From Sialis fuliginosa (lineage: Eukaryota > Arthropoda > Insecta > Megaloptera > Sialidae): DNA of 64,000 bases. The position numbers and the translations under genes were made by a program. Position 1 is the first letter of the stretch. Each line of letters opens with the position of its first letter. Below, in pieces: positions 60,031-64,000 of the stretch. Location: positions 13,800,761 to 13,864,760 of the forward strand of contig OY540818.1 of the NCBI GenBank assembly GCA_961205875.1, written 5' to 3'. Under the pieces are notes generated by a model that did no database searches, had not been told where the DNA came from, and saw nothing but the letters and a program-made list of their open reading frames with translations.

Positions 60031-60190
60031 AAAAAACATGAACAAAATAAAAGGCTATAATTTAAAAAACAAACCATATTTGCGGACTTTGGTAATTAAA
60101 TTGATTTAATAAAGTGTTACTTGTTTTATTAGTAACATGAGTTCATGAGAATTACAAAAAACAAACCCATAACTGATGCCTTTACCTTAT

Positions 60191-60365
60191 AACAACATGA
60201 AATCAAATTTGATACGCTTCACTGACATATTTATAGATAGTAATAAGTTTGTATTTTTATTTAGTTTTCAATTCTGTGAGATAATCTCGGATAAATCAGA
60301 TGTTATTATTTATTATTGCTATGTGTTTCACACAAGTCAAGTTTTACAAATTAATGTTTATCATA
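60191..60365 (+). pseudogene. Unit 2: duplicated exon end with mutated donor
   Basis: It matches 59578-59748 from 'acatgaaa(c/t)caaa(c/t)ttgat' through 'aattaatgtttatcat'. The donor-like gtaagt of unit 1 is ataagt here, and the upstream half of the exon and its acceptor are absent. The product fragment NNMKSNLIRFTDIFIDSNK shows few amino-acid changes. Confidence 0.5.
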
Positions 60366-61015
60366 TTATGTGACAGTTTCAAACTAAACGATCTCTATGA
60401 CCTTAACATTATACAGTACATAAATATGTACTTAACTTTCAATTTTCATTATTATCATATGTATATGATTTAAAAAATCAAATTCTGTTCTAATCTTCAT
60501 AATAAATAATGATAATTATAAATAGTATAATATAATAACATGCCCTGAACCGAAACCCCTGGACCTAGAAACGTGAAATTTCAGGGGTGTCTTCCTTTTA
60601 TGATGTAAACACCCACTAAGAAAGGATTTTTCGAAATTCAACTCCTAAAGAGGTAAAAAGGTTATTATTTTTTAGTACCAAATATTTTCTTGAAAATTTT
60701 GGATATCAGGTAACACTAATTATAAGCTTCTTAATGATAACGCAAACTGTATTTACTTAAGTGATCATATTAATGTTTGACTCATACAAAACTTTAAATT
60801 ACAGTTTCTTCAATAATCCATAAATACTGCGTTTCAAAGAGTTTATTTAAGACTCGAACGCCACACAAACACACACTCCCAAACGTGATTAATGCCAGTA
60901 TTGTTTAGAGTAATTGCGCAATGCACTTATAGCGAGTACTTGAACGAAAATACAAGTCGTTTTACCGCAGATGATGATTCATAATTAATATTACACGATG
61001 CACAAGGCCGGTGAA

Positions 61016-61078
61016 GTGGCGGCAGTGTGCATGGTCAATGATGCATCAGCAGGGCCCAAGTGGTCCCACATCTGCCAC
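61016..61078 (+). other. GC-rich hairpin-prone patch
   Basis: gtggcggcagtgtg and cccacatctgccac can pair over 11 of 14 positions (one G-T wobble) around a ~35-base loop. A 33-codon plus frame (MHKAGEVAAVCMVNDASAGP...) crosses it. Neither a small RNA nor a peptide is established. It stands out for base composition. Confidence 0.25.
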
Positions 61079-61589
61079 AAAGAAATAAATATTCATTAGA
61101 TGAGTACTGTTATAAAAATTTGATTAATTTTGTATGTAAATGCCGACGTCACTTTAATAAACGTGAATAACGAAACTAAATACGTGAGCAAAGTTTGGTA
61201 ACCATGGCACGATTTTAAAATACATATGAATAGAAATGTATGAATACCACACGCGAAGTTTTTTTTTGCAAACGTATTGTCAAAATGTACATAATAATTA
61301 ATAGTATATTATCGATTCGTGCATACATATATGATAGGTACCTACTCATATGTTCAGTTAACAAAGCATACACGTTTCAGTTTTTTAAGAAAACTTTTTC
61401 GATATCTTAAAAAAATATTATGTGGACCGAAGGCAAGCACAACAAATATTTGTATACTATGTACAATGTACAAAATATATGAAAAAACATTCTTTTCGGT
61501 ACTTTCATTCAAAGAAGTTGAATGAAACCATACATCTTAAGGCGGAAATTTTTTAAGAACATTTTTTTCAAGTTGCGTGCCTAAGGTGA

Positions 61590-61760
61590 CCAGATTTTAG
61601 TTTTTGTAAACCCTGACGTGTAAATGAAGACCCCCTGATCGTCACTTATGCGGCCTCTGACCTTTTTTTATCATCGGCAGTATTACAAAACCCGGAGAAA
61701 TAACGAAACCCAGAGCCCGGAGAAACAGTATAGGAAAACCTGAGACCTGGTTACGAGATG
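61590..61760. mobile_element. Probable short TIR element
   Basis: 'aaggtgaccagattttagtt' at the left and 'cctgagacctggttacgaga' at the right are imperfect inverses. The interior contains paired 'cccggagaaataacgaaacc' and 'cccggagaaacag'. Boundaries are approximate. Confidence 0.35.
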
Positions 61761-62311
61761 TCTGAAATTTTGACGAGACGAGATTGAGACAATATTTACT
61801 CTCTTCGAGAATCTTAGTTTCATTGATTAATAATAATTAGTAAAATTTTGCTCTTTTATATTAATCTTTAAATAAATAACGAAAGTAAAATATATAAGAT
61901 TCGTTATACATATTTGAATGTACGAGACGAGACCGAAATGAGACAGGCTTAATTTTTTCGATATTTGTTAAATTCGAAACCGAGACGAGAATTACCCCAC
62001 TTGTCTCGTTTGCAACCTTATTTAAAATATAAAACTTTGTGATTGTGATATGGCCAATATTTATCAAGTAAATAAGTAGTGTTATCGTTTTACTACAGTT
62101 CGTTTCATTTCAAAAAAAGAAAATTCTTGAATGAATTATTGAATTATTAATTTATTTGAATATGAAGTTATTTTCAGCAGGATTACTCCTTTTCCGACAG
62201 CTCAGTCATATTTATGCAGTTATTTTTATTTTCTTTTTGTTAGAGTTACTTCACATACAAAACGGAATAAGAAGTTGCAGATTAACCAATCATAGTAGAT
62301 TAAGACGTACA

Positions 62312-62325
62312 GGGGGGGGGGGGGG
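62312..62325 (+). repeat. 14-base G homopolymer
   Basis: An uninterrupted G run in AT-rich DNA, similar to the run at 50097. Confidence 0.9.
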
Positions 62326-64000
62326 CTGATACATATAAGATTAGTGAGGTTGGTTCACTTTAAGATAGAGAAACATTTATTATAATTTTAGATTGCAATC
62401 TATTATGTGTATGTACATGCAGTTTTATTACTAATTAGTACTCTATATTCATTCGACGCATTAAATTATTTAAAATTACTTTTTATTTCTTATCTCTGAC
62501 ATTATAATGTACACCTTCTTTCATAGCTTGAAATGTTGTTTAATAACTCTTAATTAAGACCATTATCATACCGATTATTATAATTTATACATGAATATTT
62601 TACAATTAGTTTATAAAAATCCATAAACTAGAATTTCCACAGCATTCACAAACATACTAGTATTTGTTAGTTCCCTTTATTGTATTTCAATCTTAGCATT
62701 TATTGTTTACATTTTGTGAACATAGAAAAAACAATTGTTATACATAAACCTTATCAGAAATAAACATCCGTATTTCTTTCTGGCCTTCGGATAATCAAAG
62801 TAACTGATAAAATCCTACTCAACTCAAAAATTATTTTTCAATGAATAACACATACTAATACATGTATACATAATTAATATTTAATATAGAAAAATATTTT
62901 ACTTAACGTAACTAATTCAATATTTTAATTAAAAATATTAATATGTTTTTACAAAATGAAATGTAATTATATTGTCCTATTTTTAGTTTAAATATTTTAG
63001 TTGTAGATATTTCTCAATATCTCAATACTAATATTAAGGTATATTAAGTTATTTCTACTAAATATACTATACCTACTAAATATCTTGAAGATATCAATCA
63101 TCAATGATAAAAAATGTAAACAGTAAATTTAAAAGAAACATCTGCCAAGTGATTGCACAGTGCTTCCTCGTGTTAAATTCACTTCCGGTTTTCCTATCAT
63201 TAGGATATGACAAGAAAGCAATAAATTATATACTAATATACATTTTTTAATACTCCCTTCCCCTCCCCCAATCCTATTCTTCCCAATATTTAACTCAATA
63301 TTTTTAAATTCATGGTAGCAGACCTTTGGTGATATTATCAACATCAAATACTAAGGTCATTTTCATTAAAACAGCGAAAGGTATATAGATATCCAAAGGT
63401 ACAGTAACTACGAAACCCTAATAGCATACCCCAGTGTATACCTTGGCCGTATTTTCTTACGTATAACATTTTTACTGACTACAATGCCATATTTTATATT
63501 CGTTTTTTGCTACAAAATTAATGACCCAAAGAAAATAATTAAAAATAAAAAAAATCAATTTATTGAAATCCGATCAATGTTAGTGAAACCAAGTATAAAC
63601 CACTGTACACAAAAACCTACGAAAACATTAGCAAAAAGCTACAATAATTATCTACGTAATAAACACCGAAACCACATGCAGTCAGCTTAATGTAAATAAT
63701 GACATAATTTGTGTCTGTTTGTATAGAAAAAAGCGCCAAAATAATAATAATTTCTCAAGAAAAATGATGTCACATTTTATTACAATAACGTTTGATATCT
63801 ATTTATTTATTTTTTTGTAATACGCATATAAAATTTAATTTATTTTTACAACCATATATAAATATTTAATTTAAATACCTACATTCTAAAACTATGTAAA
63901 TAAAACCAAGATAATTTAATAATACTATAGTTTTTATTATATTTGATCTTATTTACATTAGTTCCTACGTATCTACATCTGAACATCAACAATACATATT
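62326..64000. other. AT-rich non-coding DNA to window end
   Basis: No exon, RNA gene or complete mobile element was recognised. Confidence 0.35.

Overview
This is AT-rich, intron- and transposon-dense eukaryotic DNA. It is most likely from an insect, and Lepidoptera is my best guess. The guess rests on the repeat style: gene-poor AT-rich introns, 'gggttccgta...acagacagac...cggaaccct' repeats, LINE tails with 'cccgtgacttcgttcgcg', and hAT, TTAA and TA terminal-inverted-repeat MITEs. No sequence search could be run. There is no sign of a prokaryotic operon, rRNA, CRISPR array or convincing tRNA.

One real gene is clear. It lies on the minus strand, with 14 coding exons between 39777 (5') and 21577 (3'). 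All splice phases agree and the joined frame is open for exactly 3444 nt (1148 codons). It encodes the PDZ domain, a long Ser/Pro/Gln-rich linker and the first half of the PH domain of an ARHGAP21/ARHGAP23-type Rho GTPase-activating protein (Drosophila RhoGAP19D). The initiator exon(s) are not found upstream (39778-64000). The rest of the PH domain and the RhoGAP domain are not found downstream (1-21576). The window is therefore the middle of a very long gene, and most of the 'empty' sequence is probably its introns.

Layout: 1-21576, presumed 3' intron with MITEs, a foldback element, LINE tails and a zinc-finger transposase remnant. 21577-21872, two PH exons. 21873-29355, a 7.5-kb intron with a second foldback copy and a TIR element carrying a 49-aa ORF. 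29356-36508, eleven closely spaced exons. 36509-39777, the two PDZ exons with a palindrome and a degenerate repeat in their introns. 39778-64000, presumed 5' intron or upstream DNA packed with nested elements. These include a 943-bp foldback with an 8-bp target duplication, a 1190-bp TA-flanked element with a 320-bp hAT element inside it, a 582-bp TIR element with an exon-like ORF, a 103-bp TTAA MITE and a 55-bp hAT palindrome. A third copy of the large foldback is also here. Two plus-strand exon-like patches (44182-44271 and 59461-59628, the latter partly duplicated) could belong to another gene.

The observations most worth following up are the TIR element whose 49-aa frame is kept open in two diverged copies, the ~745-bp near-palindrome present three times, and the unexplained plus-strand exon with its tandem partial duplicate.
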